Assembly (NCBI RefSeq): GCF_004216755.1
Contig: NZ_SGWZ01000001.1
Coordinates: 1,178,001 to 1,242,000, forward strand
From: Kerstersia gyiorum
GTDB taxonomy: Bacteria; Pseudomonadota; Gammaproteobacteria; Burkholderiales; Burkholderiaceae_B
Reading direction: 5' to 3'
DNA length: 64,000 bases
Shown: positions 1 to 8,246 of the stretch, in pieces
Layout of the letters: every line of letters starts with the position of its first letter
Numbering within the stretch: the first letter of the stretch is position 1
Notes under the pieces: model-generated
The model's input: the letters and a program-made list of their open reading frames with translations, nothing else
The model's database searches: none
Told to the model about the DNA's origin: nothing
Position numbers and translations under genes: made by a program

Positions 1-282
1 TTCCACGCGGCCCTGCGGCGTCAGGCTGACTTCGCGCTGGGTACGGGAATGGCTGACCTGGATCAGGCTGGCGGCGGCCTGGTCGGCGCTGTCCACCAGG
101 CGGGTGCCGGGCGACGCCGCCTGCAGCGCGCGTCGCAGGCTGGACCCGAAGCGGGTGTTTTCCGGGATGCTGATGTACAGGCTGTCGAAGGGCAGCGGCG
201 ACACGCCGCGCAGCGTGAAGCCGCATGCGCCCAATGTGAGCATGAGTGCCAGGGTGGCCAGTATGCGCAGGGAACGGGACAT
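1..282 (-). CDS. lptE: LptE, LPS-assembly outer-membrane lipoprotein (3' part outside window)
   Basis: LptE forms the plug of the LptD barrel that places lipopolysaccharide in the outer leaflet. The visible 94 residues start MSRSLRILATLALMLTLGAC, a lipoprotein signal peptide with a lipobox ending at the Cys, followed by GFTLRG and a PFDSLYIS strand typical of LptE. The start ATG (complement of 280-282) has a GAGGAG ribosome site 7 bases upstream. It lies 19 bp downstream of leuS in the same direction, the usual leuS-lptE(-holA) order of beta- and gammaproteobacteria. The C-terminus runs off the left edge. Confidence 0.9.
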   Translation of the reverse strand, partial: MSRSLRILATLALMLTLGACGFTLRGVSPLPFDSLYISIPENTRFGSSLRRALQAASPGTRLVDSADQAAASLIQVSHSRTQREVSLTPQGRVE

Positions 283-301
283 GCTGCTTCTCCTCGGGCT
301 A

Positions 302-2962
302 TCAGCCGACGACGTTGACCAGTTTGCCCGGCACGACGATCACGCGCTTGGGCTGGCGGCCTTCCAGGTAGCGGACGACGGCTTCGTGGCTGGTAGCGGT
401 TTGCTCGATGGATTCCTTGCTGGCGCCATTGGGCACGCTCAGGCTGCCGCGCAGCTTGCCGTTGACCTGCAGCATGAGTTCGATCTCGTCTGCGACCAGG
501 GCCTGTTCGTCGACCAGGGGCCAGGGCGCGTCGAGCAGGTCGCCCAGCTTGGCGGCATAGCCCAGTTCGTTCCAGAGGTTCCAGGTAACGTGAGGGACCA
601 CCGGGTAGAGCACGCGCACCAGGATACCCAGCACTTCCGCCTGGGCGGCATGCGCTGCCGGGGTATCGGGCAACTCGGCGCTGTCGATGACGTTCAGCAT
701 CTTCATGCAGGCCGACACCACGGTGTTGTACTGGATGCGGCTGTAATCGTAGTCTGCCTGCTTGAGCAGGGCGTAGATTTCGCGGCGCAGTTCCTTGACG
801 GGCTTGTCCGCGCCTTGCCAGTCCGGGGCAGCGACGGCCAGACCCTGGGCCACGGAGGCTTGCAGGCGATGGGCCACGGACCACAGGCGGCGCAGGAATC
901 GGTTGGCGCCTTCAACGCCGGCTTCCGACCATTCGAGCGTCTGCTCGGGCGGGCTGGCGAACATCACGAACAGGCGGGCAGTGTCGGCGCCCTGGCTGTC
1001 GATCAGCGATTGCGGGTCGACGCCGTTGTTCTTGGACTTGGACATGGTGCCCACGCCGCCATAGTCGATGTGGCTGTCATCCGCCTTCAAGCGAGCGCCG
1101 GTGATGGAACCCTTGGCGTCGTAGACGTTTTCGACTTCTTCCGGCCAGAAGTATTCGATGCCGCCGCGTTCATTGCGGCGCGAATAGATGTGGTTCAGCA
1201 CCATGCCCTGGCACAGCAGGCGGGTGAAGGGTTCGTCGAATTTGACGAGATCCATGTCGCGCATCACGCGGGTCCAGAAGCGCGCATACAGCAGGTGCAG
1301 CACAGCGTGCTCGATGCCGCCGATGTATTGATCCATCGGCATCCAGTAGTCATTGCGGGCATCCACCATCGCCTGATCGTTGCCGGGCGAGGTATAGCGC
1401 ATGAAATACCAGGACGAATCCACGAAGGTGTCCATGGTGTCTGTTTCGCGGCGCGACGCCTTGCCGCATTTGGGGCAGCTGCACTTCAGGAAGGCTTCGT
1501 CGCTGGCCAGCGGGTTGCCGCTGCCGTCCGGGATCAGGTGTTCGGGCAGCACCACCGGCAGGTCCTGTTCGGGAACCGGCACCGGGCCGCAATCCGGGCA
1601 GTGGATGATGGGGATGGGGGTGCCCCAGTAACGCTGGCGCGAAATGCCCCAGTCGCGCAGGCGGTAGGTGATGCGCTTTTCGCCCAGGCCGAGGGCGGCG
1701 AGATCATTGGCGATGGCATCCACGGCAGCGGCAGAACTCAGGTTGTCGTACTTGCCGGAATTGACGGTCAGACCGCTTTGCTTGTCGCCATACCAGTCCT
1801 GCCAGGCCTGGTCGGAGAATTCCTTGCCTTCGAGCGCGATGACCTGGCGGATGGGCAACTGGTATTTCAGCGCAAAGGCAAAGTCGCGTTCGTCGTGCGC
1901 GGGCACGCCCATGACGGCGCCATCGCCATAGCTCATCAGCACGTAGTTGCCGACCCAGACCGGCACCTGCGCGCCAGTCAGCGGGTGGATGACGCTCAGG
2001 CCGGTGGGCAGGCCTTCTTTTTCGCGAGTGGCGATTTCGGCTTCGGTCGTGCCGCCCAGGCGGGTTTTTTCGATGAAGGCGGCCAGTTCCGGGTTGTTGC
2101 GGGCCGCATGTTGGGCCAGCGGATGCTCCGGCGCCACGGCGCAGAAGGTCACGCCCATGATGGTGTCGGCACGCGTGGTGAAGACATACATGCGGCCGTC
2201 CTGGATCAGTTGGCCGGCATCATCGCGGATGTCATGCGTGAAGGCGAAGCGCACGCCCTGGCTCTTGCCGATCCAGTTGTCCTGCATGATGCGCACGCGC
2301 TCGGGCCAGCCAGGCAGGCCGCTTTCCAGCGTTTCGTGCAGTTCTTCGGCGTAGTCGGTGATGCGCAGGTAATAGCCGGGGATTTCACGCTTTTCCACCG
2401 GGGCGCCGGAGCGCCAGCCGCGGCCATCGACCACTTGTTCGTTGGCCAGCACGGTCTGGTCCACCGGGTCCCAGTTGACGATCTGGGTCTTGCGGTAGGC
2501 GATGCCTTTTTCCAGCATCTTCAGGAACAGCCACTGGTTCCATTTGTAGTAGGACGGATCGCAGGCGCACATTTCGCGCGACCAGTCGATCGCCAGGCCC
2601 ATCGCCTTCATCTGCTTCTTCATGTAGGCGATGTTGTCGTAGGTCCACTTTGCAGGCGGCACCTTGGACTTGATGGCGGCATTCTCGGCCGGCATGCCGA
2701 ACGCATCCCAGCCCATCGGCATGAGCACGTTGTAGCCGCGCATGCGCAGCTGGCGCGTCATCATGTCATTGATGGTGTAGTTGCGCACGTGCCCCATGTG
2801 CAGCTTGCCGCTGGGGTACGGCAGCATGCTGCAAGCGTAGAATTTCGGCTTTTCCGTGCCGTCGGCGTTCGTGGCGTGTTCGGTGACACGATAGGCGTCG
2901 CGGCTCTGCCAGTTTTGCTGGGCCTGGGATTCGACGGCGAGGGGCTGGTAGCGATCCTGCAT
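302..2962 (-). CDS. leuS: Leucyl-tRNA synthetase
   Basis: Class I aminoacyl-tRNA synthetase that charges tRNA-Leu in the cytoplasm. About 886 residues, the normal bacterial length. The HIGH-type signature is HMGH (residues 55-58, after PYPSGKL). The CP1 editing domain carries TTRADTIMG, CxxC pairs mark the zinc-ribbon insertion (PDCG, CPKCG), and the KMSKS-type loop is MSKSKNNG near residue 639. I chose ATG 2962 (MQDRYQ). A GTG nine bases upstream at 2971 is in frame but neither has a strong Shine-Dalgarno. It is followed 19 bp later by lptE. Confidence 0.97.
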   Translation of the reverse strand: MQDRYQPLAVESQAQQNWQSRDAYRVTEHATNADGTEKPKFYACSMLPYPSGKLHMGHVRNYTINDMMTRQLRMRGYNVLMPMGWDAFGMPAENAAIKSKVPPAKWTYDNIAYMKKQMKAMGLAIDWSREMCACDPSYYKWNQWLFLKMLEKGIAYRKTQIVNWDPVDQTVLANEQVVDGRGWRSGAPVEKREIPGYYLRITDYAEELHETLESGLPGWPERVRIMQDNWIGKSQGVRFAFTHDIRDDAGQLIQDGRMYVFTTRADTIMGVTFCAVAPEHPLAQHAARNNPELAAFIEKTRLGGTTEAEIATREKEGLPTGLSVIHPLTGAQVPVWVGNYVLMSYGDGAVMGVPAHDERDFAFALKYQLPIRQVIALEGKEFSDQAWQDWYGDKQSGLTVNSGKYDNLSSAAAVDAIANDLAALGLGEKRITYRLRDWGISRQRYWGTPIPIIHCPDCGPVPVPEQDLPVVLPEHLIPDGSGNPLASDEAFLKCSCPKCGKASRRETDTMDTFVDSSWYFMRYTSPGNDQAMVDARNDYWMPMDQYIGGIEHAVLHLLYARFWTRVMRDMDLVKFDEPFTRLLCQGMVLNHIYSRRNERGGIEYFWPEEVENVYDAKGSITGARLKADDSHIDYGGVGTMSKSKNNGVDPQSLIDSQGADTARLFVMFASPPEQTLEWSEAGVEGANRFLRRLWSVAHRLQASVAQGLAVAAPDWQGADKPVKELRREIYALLKQADYDYSRIQYNTVVSACMKMLNVIDSAELPDTPAAHAAQAEVLGILVRVLYPVVPHVTWNLWNELGYAAKLGDLLDAPWPLVDEQALVADEIELMLQVNGKLRGSLSVPNGASKESIEQTATSHEAVVRYLEGRQPKRVIVVPGKLVNVVG

Positions 2963-2980
2963 GATATTCACGTCATTCAG

Positions 2981-3010
2981 AAAATAATGAGCGCGGCCAT
3001 CGGGCCGCGC
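2981..3010 (-). terminator. Rho-independent terminator of the MFS gene
   Basis: An 8-bp perfect stem GCGCGGCC/GGCCGCGC (2991-2998 and 3003-3010) with a 4-base loop. Read on the minus strand it is followed by TCATTATTTTC. It separates the MFS gene from leuS. Confidence 0.7.
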
Positions 3011-3049
3011 GAGAAGGTATCCATTATAGGGGGATGCGCCGCCAGGCGG

Positions 3050-4258
3050 CTAACCCTGGCGGCAGCGCTGGTCGAATGCCTTGGCGCTGGCCGGCGATGC
3101 CTGCACCACCAGGACCAGGGACAGCAGCACCAAGCCTGCCATCAGGCTCCAGGCAGCCTCGAGACTGCCCAGGCTGTCGCGCAGCTGGCCGGCGGCAAAA
3201 GGCAGGACGCCCGCCACGAGATAGCCGATGCCCTGCACGAAGGCGGCGAGGACGCCGGCGTGGCGCGGCTGGCTGGCGTGATCCATGGCCAGGATGAGCG
3301 TCAGGGGGAAAAGCGCACCTATGCCCAGGCCCAGCATGGCGATGATGAGCCAGGGGGCGGCCAGCGGCATCCAGGCCAGCATGAGGTAGCCTGCCGTTGC
3401 CAGGACGGTGCAGCCGGCCAGCAGGTAGCGGCGGTCCGGGCTGCGCGGGGCCAGCCAGGCCACCAGGAAACCGGCGACGACTTCGAACAGCGTGAGTACG
3501 GCCAGCAGGATGCCTGCCCGCTGGGGCGAAGCACCCAGTTCGATGTAGTACGGCGCCAGCCAGGCCAGTGCGAGCGTATAGCAACTGCCCGAGGCGCAGA
3601 ACAGGCCGGCCAGCAGCCAGGCGCGCCGATAGCGCCAGGGGCGGAAGACCGTGCCGGCGGGGGCCGGCGTTCCGGCAGCGGCTGGCGTGCGGGCCGGGTC
3701 ACGGAAATTGCGGGTGGCGGACAGCCAGAGCACCAATGCCAGCAGCGCGGGCAGCGCCCACATTGCCAGCGCTGGCTGCCAGTCCATGCTGTGCAACAGG
3801 ACAGGGGTGCCGGCGGCGGACATGGCGGCGCCGCCCATGATCATGCTCACATAGAGCGCCATCAGCGTGTCTATGCGGGTCGGGAAGTGCAGCTTGATGA
3901 AACCGGGGACCAGCGTTTGCGCGATGCCAATGCCGATGCCGGCCAGCAGGGCGCTGCCCAGCAGCCAGGCAGGGTTGGCCGCCATCAGGCGCAGTAGGCA
4001 GGCAATGAATACCAGCAGCACGCCGATGGCGATGCCGCGCCGCATGCCCAGCCGGTAGACGGTAGCGCCCGCCAGCGCCAGGATACCCATGGCCATGATG
4101 GGCAGCCCGGTTACCCAACCCATGGCCTGGTAGCTCAGGCCGGTCGCGCTGCGTATGGTTTCTATCAGCGGGCTGATGACGGCCAGCGCAGGCCGGAGAT
4201 TGAGGCCGACGAGCAAAATGGCGGCGATGCAGAACAGTTGGCCAGGACGGAGTTTCAT
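3050..4258 (-). CDS. CynX/NimT-family MFS transporter
   Basis: Twelve-helix major facilitator permease of 402 residues, inner membrane. The N-terminal segment with LVGLNLRPALAVISPLIETI and a helix pair around GLPIMAMGILAL is the hallmark of the CynX/NimT (cyanate/2-nitroimidazole) subfamily. Substrate cannot be read from sequence. It lies 76 bp downstream of a MarR repressor on the same strand, so the pair looks like a repressor-exporter operon for a toxic small molecule. A terminator follows at 2981-3010. Confidence 0.88.
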   Translation of the reverse strand: MKLRPGQLFCIAAILLVGLNLRPALAVISPLIETIRSATGLSYQAMGWVTGLPIMAMGILALAGATVYRLGMRRGIAIGVLLVFIACLLRLMAANPAWLLGSALLAGIGIGIAQTLVPGFIKLHFPTRIDTLMALYVSMIMGGAAMSAAGTPVLLHSMDWQPALAMWALPALLALVLWLSATRNFRDPARTPAAAGTPAPAGTVFRPWRYRRAWLLAGLFCASGSCYTLALAWLAPYYIELGASPQRAGILLAVLTLFEVVAGFLVAWLAPRSPDRRYLLAGCTVLATAGYLMLAWMPLAAPWLIIAMLGLGIGALFPLTLILAMDHASQPRHAGVLAAFVQGIGYLVAGVLPFAAGQLRDSLGSLEAAWSLMAGLVLLSLVLVVQASPASAKAFDQRCRQG

Positions 4259-4334
4259 GAAGGGATGCCTGATTGTCTGGGGGAAGGGAAATATCTGAAC
4301 AGGACGCCGGCCGGGCCGGCATGGCTTGCGTTGA

Positions 4335-4874
4335 CTATGTCCGGTCGTAGGGCAGCAGGAGCTTGCGCAGCAGCGCTGCCAGCATGAGGCTTTCGGCCGT
4401 GTCCAGAGGATGCAGCACGCGCTTCATCTCTGCCATATAGGTGTCCAGCGACGCGAGCAAGGTGGCCTGCCCGCTGGCAGTCAGGCTGACGAAGATGCTG
4501 CGCCGGTCGTCGGGGTTGGGGGCGCGTACGATCAGTCCGCGTTTTTCCAGGGTGTCCAGGCGGTAGGTCATGGCGCCGGAAGTCAGCAGCAATTGTTGCG
4601 TGAGCTGCTGCGGGTGCAGGGAATAGGGCGGGCCGCTGCGGTACAGCGCCGCCAGCACGTCGAAATCGCCCATTTGCAGCGCATGCTCGCGGAAGCGGCG
4701 CTGCATGTCCCGGTCCAGCAGGGCCGCCAGGCGCCAGATGCGGCTGGTGACATGCATGGGCGAGGTGTCGGCGTCTGGCGCATGTTGTTGCCATTGGCCC
4801 AGGATGCCGTCGACGAAGTCCGTGCCGGTCGCCTCAGCGGGGGTGTCGGGGGCAAGGGAAAGGTCAGGCTGCAT
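4335..4874 (-). CDS. MarR-family transcriptional repressor
   Basis: A 179-residue winged-helix regulator. It has an extended N-terminus (about 40 residues), the MarR core with QQLTQQLLLTSGAMTYRLDTLEKRGLI recognition region (residues roughly 95-120) and the wing motif NPDDRRSIFVSLT. The start ATG (complement of 4872-4874) abuts a large palindrome, so it is probably autoregulated. It is first gene of a two-gene unit with the downstream CynX-like MFS gene. Ligand unknown; phenolic or other aromatic effectors are common for MarR proteins but nothing here proves it. Confidence 0.92.
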   Translation of the reverse strand: MQPDLSLAPDTPAEATGTDFVDGILGQWQQHAPDADTSPMHVTSRIWRLAALLDRDMQRRFREHALQMGDFDVLAALYRSGPPYSLHPQQLTQQLLLTSGAMTYRLDTLEKRGLIVRAPNPDDRRSIFVSLTASGQATLLASLDTYMAEMKRVLHPLDTAESLMLAALLRKLLLPYDRT

Positions 4875-4875
4875 T

Positions 4876-4910
4876 ATCTTTAAGTTAAATATCTTTAATT
4901 AAAGATATTT
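4876..4910. promoter_or_regulatory. MarR operator: 24-bp perfect palindrome plus an extra half-site
   Basis: Positions 4887-4910 form an uninterrupted palindrome whose left arm is AAATATCTTTAA. The half-site ATCTTTAA appears at 4876-4883 and 4891-4898, and in inverted form (TTAAAGAT) at 4899-4906. The element begins one base upstream of the marR start codon, so a bound dimer would block transcription or initiation of marR. Nothing else in the flanks is this AT-rich. MarR binding is inferred from position. Confidence 0.8.
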
Positions 4911-5071
4911 TATGGGGCAGATCGCAGCGAGTCAAAGAAGCTGTATCGCATTGCAACGCATGGTGCAGGCTACGGGTGGCGGCGTCGCGCTCGATCCTGC
5001 CGAGGCCAGGAGGGACGTGGCAGGCTGGCGCAGGTGCTTCCCGGCCCGCGCTGACGCCGGGAAGAGAGGCC

Positions 5072-5094
5072 GAGCCCGTACTGGCCGCGGGCTC
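5072..5094 (-). terminator. Possible terminator hairpin at the end of the LysE gene
   Basis: A 7-bp stem GAGCCCG/CGGGCTC at 5072-5078 and 5088-5094 overlaps the stop codon of the LysE-family gene. There is no clean T-tract, so it may be a weak or Rho-assisted stop. Confidence 0.35.
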
Positions 5095-5704
5095 AGCGCT
5101 GCATATAGGCCAGCCGGGCTGCCAGCAGAAGGAAGGCGGCCGCGAAAGTGCGGCGCATCCACAACAGTACCGGCGGACGTTCCAGCACATGGCGGCGCAT
5201 GGCTGCCGCGAATACGCCATAGAACGCGAATACTGCGAAGGTCATGGCCATGAAGACCAGGCTGAGGGCCAGCATGTGCAGCGTGGCGTCAGGGTCGCCA
5301 GGCGCGACGAATTGCGGCAGGAAGGCCAGGAAGAAGATGGACAGCTTCGGGTTCAGCAGGTTGAGCAGAATGCCGGACAGCACCGTGGCGCCATGTGAAC
5401 GTGGTGCCTGGCCGGGTGCTACCCTGAGCGCGCCCTGGCGCCTGAGGGTATGCCAGGCCATCCATAGCAGGTAGGCCACGCCCAGGTATTTCACGATCTC
5501 GAAGGCCAGGGCGCTGGCGTGCAGCAGTGCCGCCAGGCCGGTCATGGCGGCGGCTATGTGCGGCACGATCCCAAGCGTGCAGCCCAGCGCGGCGGCCAGG
5601 CTGGCGCGCCCACCCTGCGCCAGGCCGGCAGCTACGGTATAGACGGCACCCGTGCCAGGCGAGGCCACGACAATGAAAGAGGTCAGCAGGAATTCCGGGG
5701 TCAT
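5093..5704 (-). CDS. LysE-family amino-acid exporter
   Basis: A 203-residue inner-membrane protein with about six hydrophobic segments, of the LysE/RhtB efflux family. The family signature is visible as PGTGAVYTVAAGLAQGG near the N-terminus and LNLLNPKLSIFFLAFLPQF in the middle. The start ATG (complement of 5702-5704) overlaps the stop of the upstream B3/4-domain gene by 4 bp (ATGA), indicating translational coupling. Together with the racemase and AraC regulator upstream, it probably exports an amino acid or analogue; the substrate is not identifiable. Confidence 0.88.
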   Translation of the reverse strand: MTPEFLLTSFIVVASPGTGAVYTVAAGLAQGGRASLAAALGCTLGIVPHIAAAMTGLAALLHASALAFEIVKYLGVAYLLWMAWHTLRRQGALRVAPGQAPRSHGATVLSGILLNLLNPKLSIFFLAFLPQFVAPGDPDATLHMLALSLVFMAMTFAVFAFYGVFAAAMRRHVLERPPVLLWMRRTFAAAFLLLAARLAYMQR

Positions 5705-6372
5705 GCCGTTTCCACCTGCTGGAGGCGCGCCTGGGGCCATGTTTCGGCCAGCGCGAGTTGCAGGACTTCCGCCAGCCGCGCCAGGTCTGCCGTTGCCCGG
5801 GCGTGCAGCGCCTCGGCCACGATCAGGGCGCTGCGGGTCGTGGCGCACACGGCGGACGCCGCGCTCTGCCGGTTGCACCAGCGCCGGGCGTGGGCCAGCC
5901 CGGCGTCATCGGCAAAGATGACCTCGCCGGCATCCGGCTGCTCCTGGGTGCCGTCGAAGGTATGGTAGCTTTCCTGCCCGGTGGCAGGGCGCACCTGCAG
6001 CGAACCTTGGATGCAGGACAGGTCGAAGACGGCAATGGGAATGGCGTGGGCCAACGATACCGCGTTGCAAAGATCGACCAGCGGATGGATGGCAGGCAGC
6101 AGGCGTTCACGGCGAAAGCGGCGCAGCAGGGCTTCGGCGGCGCAACGGTATTGCGAGGGCTTCAGACCCATGCGCGAAAATGCCTGCCGCCATGCGGTAA
6201 TTTCGGCGAAGCTGCCTTCCTGCCCGGTTTCCAGGCGGCGGGCCGCCTGGGTCCAAAGCAAGGCAATATGCCCCTCAGGCCGGGCCTGGGGGGTAATGCC
6301 GTCCAGCATGATGGCGTGAGTGGCCAGGTCGGGAAAATCCGAACGTATTTCGGGGGCGTAGCTGAATCGCAC
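5701..6372 (-). CDS. B3/4 (tRNA-binding/editing-like) domain protein
   Basis: A 223-residue stand-alone relative of the B3/4 domain that edits mischarged tRNA in phenylalanyl-tRNA synthetase beta. Typical blocks are WRQAFSRMGLKPSQYRCAAEALLRR, then PLVDLCNAVSLAHAIPIAVFDL and GEVIFADDAGLAHARRWCNRQS. I chose GTG 6372 because GGAG sits 7 bases upstream; the in-frame sequence further upstream is not B3/4-like. It overlaps the LysE exporter gene by 4 bp. Family members are often next to amino-acid transporters; a role in amino-acid or aminoacyl quality control is inference. Confidence 0.85.
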   Translation of the reverse strand: MRFSYAPEIRSDFPDLATHAIMLDGITPQARPEGHIALLWTQAARRLETGQEGSFAEITAWRQAFSRMGLKPSQYRCAAEALLRRFRRERLLPAIHPLVDLCNAVSLAHAIPIAVFDLSCIQGSLQVRPATGQESYHTFDGTQEQPDAGEVIFADDAGLAHARRWCNRQSAASAVCATTRSALIVAEALHARATADLARLAEVLQLALAETWPQARLQQVETA

Positions 6373-6510
6373 GACTGTTCTCCGGCTGAGGGACCAAGCA
6401 TCAGTTTGCGGTTCGCGGGGGCTGGCGTCTTGAAGAAAATTGCAGCCATTCGTTGGCCGGGAGCCGCAAGGGTGCAAGAAAGGCTGTCGGCCCTTTGCCT
6501 GATGGCCGCT

Positions 6511-7359
6511 TCAGCCTGCTGCAGTCACGGCCCCGGCTGCTGAGCGCGACTGCCGGGCATAGCTGCCGGGTGAAAATCCGAAGTTGCGGACAAAGCAGCG
6601 TGTCATGTGGCTTTGGTCTGCAAAGCCGCAGGCCAATGCAGCATTGGCCAGGGACATGCCCTTGGCAATGAACTGCCGCGCCCTCAGTATGCGTCGCTGC
6701 ACCAGATAGGCATGAGGCGTGAGCCCGGTCAGGCCGGCGAAGGCACGTACCAGCTGGAAGCGGCTCAAGCCGGCTTCGCGGGCCAGGTCCGCCAGCGAAA
6801 GCGGCGCCTGCGGCGCATCGTCTATCATGGCTTTCGCACGGTTGGCCCGGCCGACCAGGGTGTGGGCAGCCACGGGGGCGGGCAGGGGGCGATCCAGCAG
6901 GTGCGTCAGCAGCAGGGGCAAGGTTTCGTCTACTGCCAGCGGGTCGCCGCCAATGCTTGCCTCGACCGCCGCCTGGTAGAGCGCCAGGAACCGCCTGCGC
7001 GCTTGCGTGTGGCGCAGGACGGGATAGGCGAGCTCTTGCACGGGATTGCCTGTGCTGTCCACCATGTCTGCCAGGGCGGCGGCCATCCGTTCCTGGCTGA
7101 AGTAAAGCATGTGCCAACAGCGCGGGCCGTCACCGACAGGCATGCCATCATGCACTTCTCCGGGATTGACCGAAATGAGGTCACCCGCCATGGCTTCCAC
7201 CTGTCCCCGGCCGCTGGCCGAGCGTTGCGCCCCGCCAAGGATCAGGCCGATGCCGAAATCATCGTGGATATGCCGGCCGAAGTGGCGGCTGGACTGGGCC
7301 TCAACCATTTCCATGCCCAACCCGGCCACCCGGCGTACGTTGAAAGCGTGGTCTGTCAT
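6511..7359 (-). CDS. AraC-family transcriptional regulator
   Basis: A 282-residue regulator. The N-terminal AraC-type cupin sensor contains HFGRHIHDDFGIGLILGG and the metal-less pocket region up to about residue 160. The C-terminal double helix-turn-helix spans about 175-275, with LSLADLAREAGLSRFQLVRAF in the first HTH and GFADQSHMTRCFVRNFGFSP in the second. The start at ATG 7359 lies 22 bp after the racemase stop; the next gene (B3/4) begins 138 bp later, leaving room for a regulated promoter there. It is probably an activator of its own cluster. Confidence 0.9.
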   Translation of the reverse strand: MTDHAFNVRRVAGLGMEMVEAQSSRHFGRHIHDDFGIGLILGGAQRSASGRGQVEAMAGDLISVNPGEVHDGMPVGDGPRCWHMLYFSQERMAAALADMVDSTGNPVQELAYPVLRHTQARRRFLALYQAAVEASIGGDPLAVDETLPLLLTHLLDRPLPAPVAAHTLVGRANRAKAMIDDAPQAPLSLADLAREAGLSRFQLVRAFAGLTGLTPHAYLVQRRILRARQFIAKGMSLANAALACGFADQSHMTRCFVRNFGFSPGSYARQSRSAAGAVTAAG

Positions 7360-7381
7360 GCTGGCTTCCACCTGGAACCGC

Positions 7382-8077
7382 TTATGGGCGCAGCGCCCAT
7401 TGCGCTGCATGCAGTGCGTGCAGGCGCGTGGTATCGAATAGCGGCACGTCCACATGCTGAGCCTGCACCAGCAGCGAGATCTCGGTGCAGCCCAGGATGA
7501 TGGCCTGCGCGCCGTTGCCGACCAGCCGCTGAATGATTTCCAGGTAGGCCGCGAGGGATTCATCACGGATGATGCCCTGGCAGAGCTCTTCGTAGATGAT
7601 GCGGTGTACGGTGCCGCGGTCGGCATCGTCCGGGGTCAGCACTTGCAGCCGGTAGCGGTTTTCCAGCCTGGCGCGATAGAAGTCCTGTTCCATGGTGAAG
7701 CGCGTGCCCAGCAGGCCGACGCTGGTAAAACCCGCCGCCTGTATGGCTTGCGCAGTTGGATCGGCAATGTGCAGCAAGGGAATGTCCGTTGCCTGTTCGA
7801 TCCGGTCGGCGACTTTATGCATGGTGTTGGTACACAGCACCAGCCCGTCGGCGCCTGCGGTTTGCAGCCGCCGGGCGGCATCGGCCAGCAGCGCGCCTGC
7901 CTCGTCCCACCGGCCCGCATGTTGCAGGCGTTCGATATCGTGGAAATCTACGCTGTAGAGCAGGATGCGCGCCGAGTGCAGGCCGCCCAGCTGCGCCTTG
8001 ATGGTTTCGTTGATCTGGCGATAGTACGGAATGGTGGATTCCCAACTCATGCCGCCGAGCAGGCCCAGGGTTTTCAT
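7382..8077 (-). CDS. Aspartate/glutamate racemase-family protein
   Basis: A 231-residue member of the Asp/Glu racemase family (YgeA-like, PLP-independent, two-cysteine mechanism). Diagnostic motifs are GLLGGMSWEST at the N-terminus, the first catalytic loop LCTNTMHK (Cys about residue 82) and the second GCTEI (Cys about 195). Start ATG 8077 has AAGGA 5 bases upstream; an upstream in-frame ATG lacks a ribosome site. It is the first gene of racemase, AraC regulator, B3/4 protein and LysE exporter. Substrate specificity cannot be assigned. Confidence 0.9.
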   Translation of the reverse strand: MKTLGLLGGMSWESTIPYYRQINETIKAQLGGLHSARILLYSVDFHDIERLQHAGRWDEAGALLADAARRLQTAGADGLVLCTNTMHKVADRIEQATDIPLLHIADPTAQAIQAAGFTSVGLLGTRFTMEQDFYRARLENRYRLQVLTPDDADRGTVHRIIYEELCQGIIRDESLAAYLEIIQRLVGNGAQAIILGCTEISLLVQAQHVDVPLFDTTRLHALHAAQWALRP

Positions 8078-8246
8078 TGCAATCCTTGCGTAGGAAAAGT
8101 GCCTGTGACCACTGGAAAGCATGGCGCGGCAGGCGTGTTTGGGGCGATTCCGGTGTCCAGGCAGGCCTGGCGCCGGCAGACCAGTTTATATCCGTGCCAA
8201 AGCCGCGAGGCGGCGTGCGGCCGCCTGTTGCCAGGCACTATGGGGT

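Noticed and set aside
104..3997. 1297-codon open frame on the plus strand
   Set aside because: It lies antisense to leuS and the MFS gene. The translated sequence is His/Gln/Ala-rich with no family resemblance. High GC content removes stop codons from antisense frames.
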